64,000 bases of DNA, from positions 27,010 through 91,009 of the forward strand of contig CACMTN010000008.1 in the NCBI GenBank assembly GCA_902616615.1, read 5' to 3'. Origin of the DNA: an uncultured SAR116 cluster alpha proteobacterium. Its GTDB lineage: Bacteria > Pseudomonadota > Alphaproteobacteria > Puniceispirillales > Marisalimonadaceae. Numbering within the stretch: the stretch's first letter is position 1; the number at the start of each line of letters is the position of its first letter. The notes under the pieces are model-generated. The model was not told the origin of the DNA. It was given only the letters and a program-made list of their open reading frames with translations, and did not search any database. This document shows positions 26,179 through 35,372 of this stretch, one piece after another. Both the position numbers and the translations under genes were made by a program.

Positions 26179-27702
26179 ATGAATAATATTGAAAACTTAA
26201 CAGTTAAACTTAATGAAAATGACAATGTTGCTACAGCATTAAGAGAAATAAATGCTGGTGAAATAACTCAAGATCTTGAGAGTAAAAACATTATTCCGAA
26301 AGGTCATAAAATTGCCTTAAGAAAAATAGTAAAAGGTGAGAAAATCATCAAATATGACCAATTGATAGGTATTGCTAGCAAAGATATTTTACCAGGTGAA
26401 CATGTACATGTTGAAAATACAAATTTTCAATCAACAGATCATGATTATGAGTTTTCAACATCTGTTAAATTACCCAACATGATTGAACCTGAAAAAAGAG
26501 CTACTTTTAAAGGATACAAAAGACAAAATGGAAAGGTTGGGACAAGAAATTATATTGGGATACTTACTTCTGTAAATTGTTCAGCTACAGCTGCAAAAAA
26601 TATTGCAGAAGCATTTGATGAAGAAAAATTATCTAAATTCCCAAATGTTGATGGCGTAGTTTCATTTACTCATGGCACTGGATGTGGAATGGCAGACTCA
26701 GGAGATGGTTTTGACGCTCTTCAAAGAGTCCTTTTAGGGTATATTCAACATCCAAATTTAGCTGGTATATTACTAATTGGATTAGGATGTGAAGCAAATC
26801 AAATCAAGTTTTTAATGGATGCTTTTAACTTGAATGAAAATCCATTTTTTAAAACTATGACCCTACAAGACATGGGAGGCCTTAGAAAAACAATTAAAGC
26901 TGGAATAAAATGTATTGATGATATGCTTCCTGAAGTTAATTCTATTGAGCGAACTGATCAATCCGTCGAACATTTAAGTGTTGCTCTTCAATGTGGAGGA
27001 TCCGATGCATGGTCTGGTATAACCTCAAACCCTTCACTTGGTCATGCTGCAGATTTAATTGTAAAAAATGGTGGCACTGCAATTTTGGCAGAAACACCAG
27101 AAATTTATGGTGCAGAACACATGCTAACGAGAAGAGCTATTTCTCATGAAGTAGGCAAAAAACTTGTTGATAGAATTCTATGGTGGGAAGATTATGTAAC
27201 AAGAAATAAAGGAAGTTTAAATAATAACCCTTCCCCAGGTAACAAAGCAGGTGGATTAACTACAATATTAGAAAAGTCTCTAGGTGCTGCTGCTAAAGGT
27301 GGAACCACACCTTTAAATGATGTTCTCCTGTATGCACAGCAAGCAGAGAAAAAAGGTTTTTTATTTATGGATAGCCCTGGATACGATCCAGCATCAGTAA
27401 CGGGTCAAATTGCTAGTGGTTGTAATGTCGTAACTTTTACTACCGGAAGAGGTTCATGTTTTGGATGTAAACCCTCACCTTCAATTAAAATAGCGACCAA
27501 TACTGAAATGTATAATAATATGGTTGAGGACATGGATGTAAATGCTGGTAAAGTGATTACAGAAAATAAAACTATTGAAGATATTGGACAAGAAATATTT
27601 GATTTGATTGTACGTGTGGCATCTGGCGAAAAATCTAAATCTGAAATTCAAGGTCTTGGTGACTTGGAGTTTGTTCCTTGGCAAATTGGAGCAACTATGT
27701 AA
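26179..27702 (+). CDS. UxaA/altronate-dehydratase family sugar-acid hydrolyase with N-terminal SAF domain
   Basis: 507 residues from ATG 26179 behind a strong GGGGGAT; the ATG at 26149 is less likely. A SAF domain (about residues 1-75, ending in GEHVHVEN) precedes the GarD/UxaA catalytic domain with GKVGTRNYIG, THGTGCGM, GLGCEANQI, LQCGGSDAWSG and a late GRGSCFGCKPSPSIK cysteine cluster for iron. The family dehydrates altronate, galactarate or related acids to 2-keto-3-deoxy acids. It leads an operon with a BDH2-like SDR and a FAH-type hydrolase, so the substrate may be a deoxyhexonate or other sugar acid oxidised further at C4. Confidence 0.87.
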   Translation: MNNIENLTVKLNENDNVATALREINAGEITQDLESKNIIPKGHKIALRKIVKGEKIIKYDQLIGIASKDILPGEHVHVENTNFQSTDHDYEFSTSVKLPNMIEPEKRATFKGYKRQNGKVGTRNYIGILTSVNCSATAAKNIAEAFDEEKLSKFPNVDGVVSFTHGTGCGMADSGDGFDALQRVLLGYIQHPNLAGILLIGLGCEANQIKFLMDAFNLNENPFFKTMTLQDMGGLRKTIKAGIKCIDDMLPEVNSIERTDQSVEHLSVALQCGGSDAWSGITSNPSLGHAADLIVKNGGTAILAETPEIYGAEHMLTRRAISHEVGKKLVDRILWWEDYVTRNKGSLNNNPSPGNKAGGLTTILEKSLGAAAKGGTTPLNDVLLYAQQAEKKGFLFMDSPGYDPASVTGQIASGCNVVTFTTGRGSCFGCKPSPSIKIATNTEMYNNMVEDMDVNAGKVITENKTIEDIGQEIFDLIVRVASGEKSKSEIQGLGDLEFVPWQIGATM

Positions 27703-27711
27703 GGAGTTATT

Positions 27712-28446
27712 ATGATTAATCTAAAAGATAAGACCGCACTTTTAACTGCTTCTGGCCAGGGAATTGGTAAAGCAACGGCTGAAGCTTTCGCAGAAGCAGG
27801 AGCATATGTAATTGCCACAGATATTAATCACAAAAGTTTATCTTTGTTAAAGGATGTAGTTAACGAAACTTATATTCTTGATGTAACAGATTATAATGAA
27901 ATAAAAAAATTAGTTAGCTCGATAAAAGCTCCAGACATTCTTTTTAATTGTGCAGGTATAGTTCATAATGGAACAATTTTAGAATCTACAGATGATGATT
28001 GGGATTTAGCGTTCAACCTAAATAGTAAATCTATGTATCATATGATAAAGGAGATTCTTCCTGTTATGATTAATAAAGGTGGTGGATCAATAATTAATAT
28101 TGCATCAGTATCATCTTCAACAAAAGGAATACCAAATAGATTTATATATTCAGCGTCTAAAGCTGCAGTATTAGGAATAACTAAATCGGTAGCAGCTGAT
28201 TATATCAACCATGGGATTAGATGTAATGCCATTTGTCCAGGAACAATTCAAAGTCCATCATTAGAGCAAAGACTTTTAGATATGGGAGATTATGAATTAG
28301 CCAAGAAACAATTTGTTGCAAGGCAACCAATGGGAAGATTTGGTGAGGCAGAAGAAGTCGCTAATCTTGCGGTTTATCTAGCTAGTGATGCATCAGCTTT
28401 TACTACAGGTCAATTCCATATAATTGATGGTGGAATATGTATGTAA
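27712..28446 (+). CDS. SDR family oxidoreductase, BDH2/2-keto-3-deoxy-L-fuconate dehydrogenase-like
   Basis: 244 residues with AAGGAG before ATG 27712. The cofactor loop reads TASGQGIG instead of TGxxxGIG. This is a hallmark of the BDH2 (DHRS6) and 2-keto-3-deoxy-L-fuconate dehydrogenase branch. IATDIN (39-44) marks NAD preference, and catalytic YSASK is present. It lies 9 bp after the UxaA-type gene and 50 bp before the FAH-type hydrolase. The inferred reaction is oxidation of a 2-keto-3-deoxy sugar acid to the 2,4-diketo acid. Confidence 0.85.
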   Translation: MINLKDKTALLTASGQGIGKATAEAFAEAGAYVIATDINHKSLSLLKDVVNETYILDVTDYNEIKKLVSSIKAPDILFNCAGIVHNGTILESTDDDWDLAFNLNSKSMYHMIKEILPVMINKGGGSIINIASVSSSTKGIPNRFIYSASKAAVLGITKSVAADYINHGIRCNAICPGTIQSPSLEQRLLDMGDYELAKKQFVARQPMGRFGEAEEVANLAVYLASDASAFTTGQFHIIDGGICM

Positions 28447-28496
28447 TAAATCAATAATAAAATTTTTAATTATTTTAATTAAAGAAAGGAAGTAAA

Positions 28497-29339
28497 ATGA
28501 AATTATTACGCTACGGAGAAATTGGGAAAGAAAAGCCTGGTATTCTTGACCAGGATGGTAAAATAAGAGATTTGTCTAATCATATTACGGATATCAATGG
28601 AGACAATATTAGTGAAGAGGGTTTGAATAAAATTTCTATGATTGATTTTTCATCTTTACCAATTATTCCTGAAAATACAAGATTGGGAGCATGTGTTGGT
28701 AATATTGGAAAATTTCTTTGTATTGGGTTAAATTATTCGGATCACGCTGCAGAAACTGGAATGCCTGTACCAAGTGAACCAATATTATTTTCAAAGGCAA
28801 CATCTGCTGTAGTAGGTCCAAATGATAATGTTGAAATACCAAGAAATTCTAATGAAACTGACTGGGAAGTTGAACTTGGTATTATAATTGGAAAAAAAGC
28901 TAAATATATTAATGAAGAAGATGCAGAAGAATATATCGCTGGATATTGTATAGTTAATGATGTTTCAGAAAGAGAATTTCAACTAAAAAAAGAAGGACAG
29001 TGGACTAAAGGGAAATCTTGTGATACTTTTGGGCCAACTGGACCATATTTAGTTACTAAAGATGAAGTGTCTGACGTTCAGAACCTAAAAATGTACCTGG
29101 ATGTTAATGGTAAAAGAATGCAAGATGGTTCTACAAAAACCATGATATTCTCTGCAAAATACATTGTATATTATTTATCACAATTTATGAGTTTAAATCC
29201 TGGCGATATTATTGCTACGGGTACTCCACCTGGAGTTGGTGGTGGAATGAAACCACCTGTTTTTTTAAAAGCGGGCGATAAAATGAAGTTAGGTATAGAA
29301 GGTTTGGGTGAACAAAATCAAACATGTTTCCAAGGTTAA
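28497..29339 (+). CDS. Fumarylacetoacetate hydrolase family protein, 2,4-diketo-3-deoxy-sugar-acid hydrolase-like
   Basis: 280 residues after AAAGGAAG. The N-terminus MKLLRYGEIGKEKPGILDQDG segment, the LCIGLNYSDHAAE motif (74-85), metal ligands Glu124, Glu126 and Asp155, and the GDIIATGTPPGVG loop match the LRA6/2,4-diketo-3-deoxy-L-fuconate hydrolase group. The established family reaction gives pyruvate plus L-lactate, or glycolate for pentonates. Together with the upstream dehydratase and SDR this completes an oxidative sugar-acid route. Ureidoglycolate lyase is an alternative family name but fits the neighbours poorly. Confidence 0.85.
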   Translation: MKLLRYGEIGKEKPGILDQDGKIRDLSNHITDINGDNISEEGLNKISMIDFSSLPIIPENTRLGACVGNIGKFLCIGLNYSDHAAETGMPVPSEPILFSKATSAVVGPNDNVEIPRNSNETDWEVELGIIIGKKAKYINEEDAEEYIAGYCIVNDVSEREFQLKKEGQWTKGKSCDTFGPTGPYLVTKDEVSDVQNLKMYLDVNGKRMQDGSTKTMIFSAKYIVYYLSQFMSLNPGDIIATGTPPGVGGGMKPPVFLKAGDKMKLGIEGLGEQNQTCFQG

Positions 29340-29376
29340 TTGGATTTTAACTTAGAACTTTTCGTATAGAACTTAA

Positions 29377-29937
29377 TTAATTTTGAACCTTTACTATGCA
29401 GGGAGTTTCAGTTTTTTGATTAATATCAAAAATTGATCTTCCTGTATGATTGAGATGTTTTCCATATGTATGTATAGAAAGAGCTATCTCACGACCATTA
29501 TTCCAAACACTATGTATGTCTTCTGGCAAACAACAAGTAGCATCTCCTGCGTATATAGTTTCTTCATTTGTTTTTACTAAATCCGCAAAACCTTCTGTAG
29601 TTCCATCATCTATTCTTTTGTAACTAGTTTCATGTTCTTGTCCTTGAATACCAGCAACAACCGCCCATGTTTTGTGATTATGTGGCGCAAGTCCCTCTCC
29701 AGGAGCCCACGCAATTGCAAAAACAGCTAAACTATGGTCTTTTTCTTCGTGCAGTAAATGCAATCCAAATCCCTGTTCTTTATCTACATTAAAATATTCT
29801 GGCTTAACCCAACTTTTGTTTGCTGCTATTTTTTTTGATAATGGTTTTATTCTATCGATTATCTTTCCCTCGTCAGTCTCTTCTTTTACAACTAAACGAA
29901 TATCAGTTACATAATCCTCAATTGAATATTCAGTCAT
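29377..29937 (-). CDS. Cysteine-dioxygenase-like cupin protein (COG5553 type)
   Basis: 186 residues from ATG 29937, with GGGGGAG just upstream. The cupin iron motif is HNHKTW (about residues 82-87) with a later His in LPEDIHSVWN and HTYG. The pattern WAPGEGLAPHNH is shared with cysteine- and 3-mercaptopropionate-dioxygenase relatives. It stands alone on the reverse strand between the FAH gene (convergent) and eda (116 bp away). The thiol substrate is unknown, and it may instead be a non-thiol cupin oxygenase. Confidence 0.75.
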   Translation of the reverse strand: MTEYSIEDYVTDIRLVVKEETDEGKIIDRIKPLSKKIAANKSWVKPEYFNVDKEQGFGLHLLHEEKDHSLAVFAIAWAPGEGLAPHNHKTWAVVAGIQGQEHETSYKRIDDGTTEGFADLVKTNEETIYAGDATCCLPEDIHSVWNNGREIALSIHTYGKHLNHTGRSIFDINQKTETPCIVKVQN

Positions 29938-30051
29938 TGCCTCCCCCAAGTTTTTAAAAACACATAAAACTAATTTCTAAATATAATGATAGACAAATCA
30001 AAATATTTTACAAAAAAATTTATTTATTATTTATTTAGAACAAACAGGAAA

Positions 30052-30672
30052 TTATTTCGACAAACTACTTGCTAATAAAGCTCTTTTTGTAATTTCTTTG
30101 TAATCTCTGCTTTCAGGTGGAATTATCCAACTGCCGCCTACACATATTACATTCTTTTGACTAAGCCATACATGAGCGTTATTTTGGTTAATACCACCTG
30201 TTGGGCAAAACAAAATTTCAGGAAATGGCCCACTTAAAGATTTAAGATATTCAAGACCACCTGCGGCTTGTGCTGGAAAAAATTTAAAAAATTTATAATC
30301 TAAATTCATTAAATTCATAATATCACTGGAGTTTGAAACTCCCGGCAGGAATGGAAATTCTTTTTCTAGTGCATGTGTTGCAAGGGAAATTGTAGAACCA
30401 GGACTAACAGCAAATTTCGCTCCAGCGTCTTTTACGGAATTTAAATCTTCATTGTTTAAAACTGTACCTGCTCCAATTTTCAATGAAGGAAATTTTTTAG
30501 ACGCAATCTCTATTGCTTTTAGGGCAGTATCCGTTCTTAATGTGATTTCAAGTACCTTAAGATTTCCATTGATTAGAGCCTCAAATAAATATTCAACATT
30601 ATCAATATTATTGATTGTCAATACAGGCATAACAGGAGACATTGAAAGAGTAGATTTAATATAATTATGCAT
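30052..30672 (-). CDS. eda: KDPG/KHG aldolase
   Basis: 206 residues from ATG 30672. Class I aldolase residues are visible: Glu42 in EITLRT, GAGTVL (68-72), SPG near 90 and Schiff-base Lys130 in FFKFFPA. CPTGGI is the phosphate-binding loop. It splits 2-keto-3-deoxy-6-phosphogluconate to pyruvate and glyceraldehyde 3-phosphate, serving both the Edd (49560-51377) and KdgK products. It is a single-gene unit, divergent from denD. A role for 2-keto-4-hydroxyglutarate is possible as well. Confidence 0.92.
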   Translation of the reverse strand: MHNYIKSTLSMSPVMPVLTINNIDNVEYLFEALINGNLKVLEITLRTDTALKAIEIASKKFPSLKIGAGTVLNNEDLNSVKDAGAKFAVSPGSTISLATHALEKEFPFLPGVSNSSDIMNLMNLDYKFFKFFPAQAAGGLEYLKSLSGPFPEILFCPTGGINQNNAHVWLSQKNVICVGGSWIIPPESRDYKEITKRALLASSLSK

Positions 30673-30766
30673 CAATTTATCAAAAATTTATTTTTTATTT
30701 TTACTTTCTATTTTAATATGTTGTTATTCAAAATTCTTCAATCAATAAATTAATAAAGAGGGTTTT

Positions 30767-31738
30767 ATGAAAATATTAATAATGGGTGGAGCTGGGATGA
30801 TTGGGCAAAAACTGCTTAATCTCTTATTAAAAAAAGAAAAATTAAATAATCAAAAAATCAGTGAAATCACATTGTTTGATATCATAAAAGCCCCCTATCC
30901 TAATAATACTAATGTTCCAATACAATCAAAGTCAGGTGATATTTCAGATATAGATGTCAGTAAAAATCTTATTTTATCTAAGCCTGATATAATTTTTCAT
31001 TTGGCTGCTATAGTTTCAGGACAAGCTGAACAAGAATTTGATTTAGGTTGGGATATAAATGCAAAAGGAAGCTGGGGTTTATTTGAAGCAATAAGACATC
31101 AAGGAGAAAATTATTGCCCAAGATTAGTTTTTACAAGCTCAATAGCAGTTTTTGGCGCCCCATTCCCAGATAAGATACCCGATGATTTTTTTACAACTCC
31201 TCTTACATCTTATGGAGCCCAAAAAGCTATATCTGAGTTATTGTTAGCGGATTACTCAAGAAAAAAAATGATTGATGGTGTATCAATAAGATTACCAACT
31301 ATTTGTGTAAGACCTGGCAAACCTAATCTTGCAGCTTCAGGTTTCTTTTCTGGAATTATACGTGAGCCTTTAAATGGTCAAGAAGCAATTCTCCCCGTTA
31401 ATCTTGATGTAAGACATTGGCATGCAACACCAAGAGCTGCTGCAGGTTTTCTAGTTCATGCTGCAGAAATTGATACATCAAAATTAAATGACAGAATAAC
31501 ATTAAACATGCCCGGTTTATCTGTAACCGTTCAAGAACAAATAGACGCATTAGAGAGAGTTGCTGGCAGTGATGTTGTAAAACTTATTAAACATCAACCT
31601 GACCCAACAATACAAAAAATAGTAAGTGGATGGGCAAGAAATTTTGATACAAAAAGATCCATTGAACTAGGTTTCAAAGCAGAAACAAATTTCGATGAAA
31701 TTATCAAAACTTATATTGAAGACGATTTAAAAAAATAA
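30767..31738 (+). CDS. denD: D-erythronate dehydrogenase-like NAD-dependent epimerase/dehydratase family protein
   Basis: 323 residues with AGAGGG before ATG 30767. The extended-SDR loop GGAGMIGQ (7-14), the Ser124/Ser125 serine in FTSSIAVFGA, and catalytic Tyr149 and Lys153 in YGAQK are intact. The blocks LAAIVSGQAEQEFDLGWDIN and GLSVTVQEQIDALERVAG match DenD. The established reaction is D-erythronate to 2-oxo-erythronate with NAD. This is a second tetronate dehydrogenase beside the LtnD-like gene, both feeding OtnI/OtnC. A different sugar nucleotide substrate is less likely because the sequence lacks that family's pocket. Confidence 0.8.
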   Translation: MKILIMGGAGMIGQKLLNLLLKKEKLNNQKISEITLFDIIKAPYPNNTNVPIQSKSGDISDIDVSKNLILSKPDIIFHLAAIVSGQAEQEFDLGWDINAKGSWGLFEAIRHQGENYCPRLVFTSSIAVFGAPFPDKIPDDFFTTPLTSYGAQKAISELLLADYSRKKMIDGVSIRLPTICVRPGKPNLAASGFFSGIIREPLNGQEAILPVNLDVRHWHATPRAAAGFLVHAAEIDTSKLNDRITLNMPGLSVTVQEQIDALERVAGSDVVKLIKHQPDPTIQKIVSGWARNFDTKRSIELGFKAETNFDEIIKTYIEDDLKK

Positions 31739-31765
31739 TCTTATTTATATACATAATACTGGCAA

Positions 31766-34700
31766 ATGAATATGTGGCAATTTTGGATAGATAGAGGTGG
31801 TACATTCACCGATATAGTAGCAAAAAAACCTGATGGCAAGATAATAATTGATAAGCTTTTATCTGAGAACTCTGACGCTTACAAAGATGCTGCAGTTGAA
31901 GGTATAAGAAGAATTCTTGAGCTCAAAAAAGAAGACAAAATTCCTACAGATATTATTTCTTCAGTAAAAATGGGTACAACCGTTGCAACTAATGCACTAC
32001 TTGAAAGAAAAGGTGACAGAACTCTTCTACTTATTACAAAAGGCTTTGGAGACTTATTAAGAATTGGTTATCAAAATAGACCTCTTTTGTTTGATCTAAA
32101 TATCAAATTACCAGAGTTGTTATACGAAAGAGTAGTAGAAGTATCAGAAAGATTAAACGAGAAAGGTGAAATAGTTACTAAATTAAATGAGGAAGAAGTA
32201 CGTAATTCATTAATCAAAGCAAAATCAGACGGTATAAATAGTGTAGCTATTGCTTTTATGCATTCATATATAAATCCCGATCATGAAAATAAAATTGAAC
32301 AAATTGCAAAAGAAGAAAATTTTAATCAAATTTCAGTAAGTCATAAAGTATCTCCACTAATTAAATTAGTTGGTAGAGGTGATACCACCGTAGTTGATGC
32401 TTATTTATCGCCAATTCTTAGACGGTATGTAAATCAAGTTTCAGAAGAACTTAAAGATACTAAATCTACTCAATTAATGTTTATGCAATCCAATGGGGGC
32501 CTAACAGACGCCAATCTTTTCCAAGGTAAAGATGCTTTATTATCTGGCCCAGCTGGAGGAGTTGTGAGTATGACACAAACCGGAAAGCAAGCGGGATTTA
32601 ATAAGTTAATTGGATTTGATATGGGTGGAACCTCTACAGATGTATGCCATTTTGCTGGTGAGTTTGAAAGATCGTTTGAAACAGAATTAGCAGGTGTAAG
32701 AATTAGAGCTCCTATGATGCAGATTAATACTGTGGCAGCAGGTGGTGGCTCAATTCTTTTCTATAAAGATGGTAGATTTCAAGTTGGCCCAGAGAGCGCT
32801 GGAGCAATTCCCGGCCCAGCATCATATGGTAGAGGTGGACCTTTAACTGTAACTGATTGCAACGTCTTATTAGGTAAATTAAATCCAGGTTTTTTTCCAA
32901 AAGTTTTTGGGAAAACTGGCGATCAACCTTTAAATTTTGAAATTGTAAAGAAAAAGTTTTTGGATTTGTCAGACAAAATTTCTAAAGAAAAAAATGAGCC
33001 TATGATGGATATCTTTAAAATGGCTGAAGGTTTTTTAAAAATAGCTGTCGAGAACATGGCTAATGCAATAAAAAAAATATCGATTCAAAAAGGTTATGAT
33101 GTAACAAATTACATGTTGAATTGTTTTGGAGGTGCAGGCGGGCAACATGCATGTAATGTTGCTGACTCTCTTGGTATTTCAAATGTTATGATTCATCCAT
33201 ATGCTGGAGTTTTATCAGCCTACGGAATGGGCCTTGCTGAAATTAGAAGTATTAGGGAAGGTCATTTTGAAAAAAATATCACAAATATTTTAGACGCTGA
33301 AAACTTAATTGAAATCTTATCTTTACAAGCAAAAAAAGATCTAATTGATCAAGATATTTCTGATGCTTCAATTATTCTCTTGAAAAATGCTTTTTTGCAT
33401 TATAAAGGTTCACATCAAAATTTAGAAATCAAATTTGATACACCTGAAAATATGAGAAAATCTTTTGAACAAGAACATAAAAAACGCTTTGGTTTTTTTG
33501 TTCAAGATAGAGAAATATTTATTGAAATGCTAACTGTTGAGGCTGTAGGTAAAAAAACAGAAAACTATGATTTTTTAAATCCTAACACATCAACTACAAA
33601 GGCAAATCCTATTACATTCAAAAAAATGTATGTAAATGGCTCAGAAATTAATACACCAATCTATAAAAGGGATGAATTAATAATTGGACAGAATATTTCA
33701 GGTCCAGCTATTATTGTAGAAGCAACAGGTACTAACATAATTGATGATGGTTGGTCTGGAACTTTAGACAAGCATTATAATTTAATCTTATCTAGAGTAG
33801 AAGAAAAGAAACTTCAAAAAGGAATAGGAACATCTGTAGATGTTGTAATGCTTGAAGTATTTAACAATCTTTTTATGAATATTGCAGAACAAATGGGTGC
33901 AACGTTAGCAAACACTGCTTATTCAGTGAATATAAAAGAAAGATTAGATTTTTCATGTGCTCTTTTTAATAATGAAGGATCTTTAGTTGCCAATGCCCCT
34001 CATGTTCCAGTTCATTTAGGATCTATGTCAGAGGCAATAAAAACAGTAGTTAGGTTAAACAAAGATAATATTTATCCAGATGATGTTTTTGTACTCAACG
34101 CCCCGTTTAATGGTGGAACACATCTTCCTGATGTAACGGTGATAACTCCAGTTTTTGATAAAAATGGAAAAGAAATTATATTTTTTGTTGCCTCTCGTGG
34201 CCATCATGCAGACATAGGAGGTAAAACACCAGGTTCTGGTCCACCAGACTCAAAACATATTGAAGAAGAAGGTGTCTTGATTGATAATTTTAAGTTGTTT
34301 GATAAGGGTATATTTCGTGAGCAAGAAATGAGAAAAATCTTATCATCAGGTAAGTATCCATGTCGAAATGTTGAACATAATATGGCAGATCTTGCAGCTC
34401 AAGTTGCAGCAAATAAAACAGGTATTAATGAAATTAATTCAATGATTGACCAATTTGGTATTGAAACTGTGCACGCCTACATGAATCATGTACAAGATAA
34501 TGCTGAAGAAAGTATACGTAATGCCATAGTTAATTTAAAACAAGGTGAATATGAGTATGAACTTGATAATGGTGAGTTCATTAGAGTTAATGTAAAAATT
34601 GATAAAGAAAATCGTGAAGCTATAATTGATTTTACAGGCACAGCCCCAAAAAACCCTTTCAATTACAATGCCCCAATAGCTGTATGCTATGCAGTAATAT

Positions 34701-35365
34701 TATATGTATTTAGAACTTTAGTTGGAAATAATATTCCACTTAATGAAGGTTGCTTCAAACCAATAAAAATTATTATACCAAATAATTCTATGATAAATGC
34801 AAAGTATCCTTCTGCTGTGATAGCAGGCAATACAGAAGTGAGCCAATTGACATGTAACGCGTTATTTGGAGCACTTGGAGTGATTGCTGGCAGTCAAGCA
34901 ACGATGAATAATTTTATCTGGGGGAATGAAAAAATTCAGAATTATGAAACTATTTGCGGAGGAACTGGTGCTGGTCCAAATTTTCATGGCACATCAGCTA
35001 TTCAAACTCATATGACCAATACCAGAAGCACTGATCCAGAAGTATTAGAAACTCGTTTTCCTGTAAGACTTGAAGAATTTTCAATAAGAAAAAATTCAGG
35101 TGGTAAGGGTAAATTCAATGGAGGTGACGGCGTTACCAGAAAATTAAGATTTTTAGAGCCTATGACTGTTACAACATTGTGTTCACATCGAAAAATAAAG
35201 CCATTTGGTTTAAATGGAGGTGGTCCTGGAGACTGTGGTAAAGAATGGCTTGAAAAAGCAGATGGAAGTATACTTAGTCTTTCTGGTAACGATAGTTGTC
35301 AAGTAAAAATTAATGATCTTTTTGTTATGGAAACACCAGGTGGTGGTGCATTTGGAAAAAAATAA
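31766..35365 (+). CDS. Fused hydantoinase/5-oxoprolinase (HyuA-HyuB, OplAH type)
   Basis: 1199 residues. The N-terminal HyuA half begins [13 protein letters not shown] and contains [11 protein letters not shown] and FGGAGGQHA. The HyuB half starts near 690 with [22 protein letters not shown] and carries APHVPVHLG and [19 protein letters not shown]. The fused architecture is that of ATP-dependent 5-oxoprolinase (5-oxo-L-proline to glutamate). Related fused enzymes open N-methylhydantoin or other lactams. It follows denD after 27 bp with the same direction. Acetone carboxylase is unlikely, since no third subunit is present. Confidence 0.88.
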   Translation: MNMWQFWIDRGGTFTDIVAKKPDGKIIIDKLLSENSDAYKDAAVEGIRRILELKKEDKIPTDIISSVKMGTTVATNALLERKGDRTLLLITKGFGDLLRIGYQNRPLLFDLNIKLPELLYERVVEVSERLNEKGEIVTKLNEEEVRNSLIKAKSDGINSVAIAFMHSYINPDHENKIEQIAKEENFNQISVSHKVSPLIKLVGRGDTTVVDAYLSPILRRYVNQVSEELKDTKSTQLMFMQSNGGLTDANLFQGKDALLSGPAGGVVSMTQTGKQAGFNKLIGFDMGGTSTDVCHFAGEFERSFETELAGVRIRAPMMQINTVAAGGGSILFYKDGRFQVGPESAGAIPGPASYGRGGPLTVTDCNVLLGKLNPGFFPKVFGKTGDQPLNFEIVKKKFLDLSDKISKEKNEPMMDIFKMAEGFLKIAVENMANAIKKISIQKGYDVTNYMLNCFGGAGGQHACNVADSLGISNVMIHPYAGVLSAYGMGLAEIRSIREGHFEKNITNILDAENLIEILSLQAKKDLIDQDISDASIILLKNAFLHYKGSHQNLEIKFDTPENMRKSFEQEHKKRFGFFVQDREIFIEMLTVEAVGKKTENYDFLNPNTSTTKANPITFKKMYVNGSEINTPIYKRDELIIGQNISGPAIIVEATGTNIIDDGWSGTLDKHYNLILSRVEEKKLQKGIGTSVDVVMLEVFNNLFMNIAEQMGATLANTAYSVNIKERLDFSCALFNNEGSLVANAPHVPVHLGSMSEAIKTVVRLNKDNIYPDDVFVLNAPFNGGTHLPDVTVITPVFDKNGKEIIFFVASRGHHADIGGKTPGSGPPDSKHIEEEGVLIDNFKLFDKGIFREQEMRKILSSGKYPCRNVEHNMADLAAQVAANKTGINEINSMIDQFGIETVHAYMNHVQDNAEESIRNAIVNLKQGEYEYELDNGEFIRVNVKIDKENREAIIDFTGTAPKNPFNYNAPIAVCYAVILYVFRTLVGNNIPLNEGCFKPIKIIIPNNSMINAKYPSAVIAGNTEVSQLTCNALFGALGVIAGSQATMNNFIWGNEKIQNYETICGGTGAGPNFHGTSAIQTHMTNTRSTDPEVLETRFPVRLEEFSIRKNSGGKGKFNGGDGVTRKLRFLEPMTVTTLCSHRKIKPFGLNGGGPGDCGKEWLEKADGSILSLSGNDSCQVKINDLFVMETPGGGAFGKK

Positions 35366-35372
35366 ATTTAAA

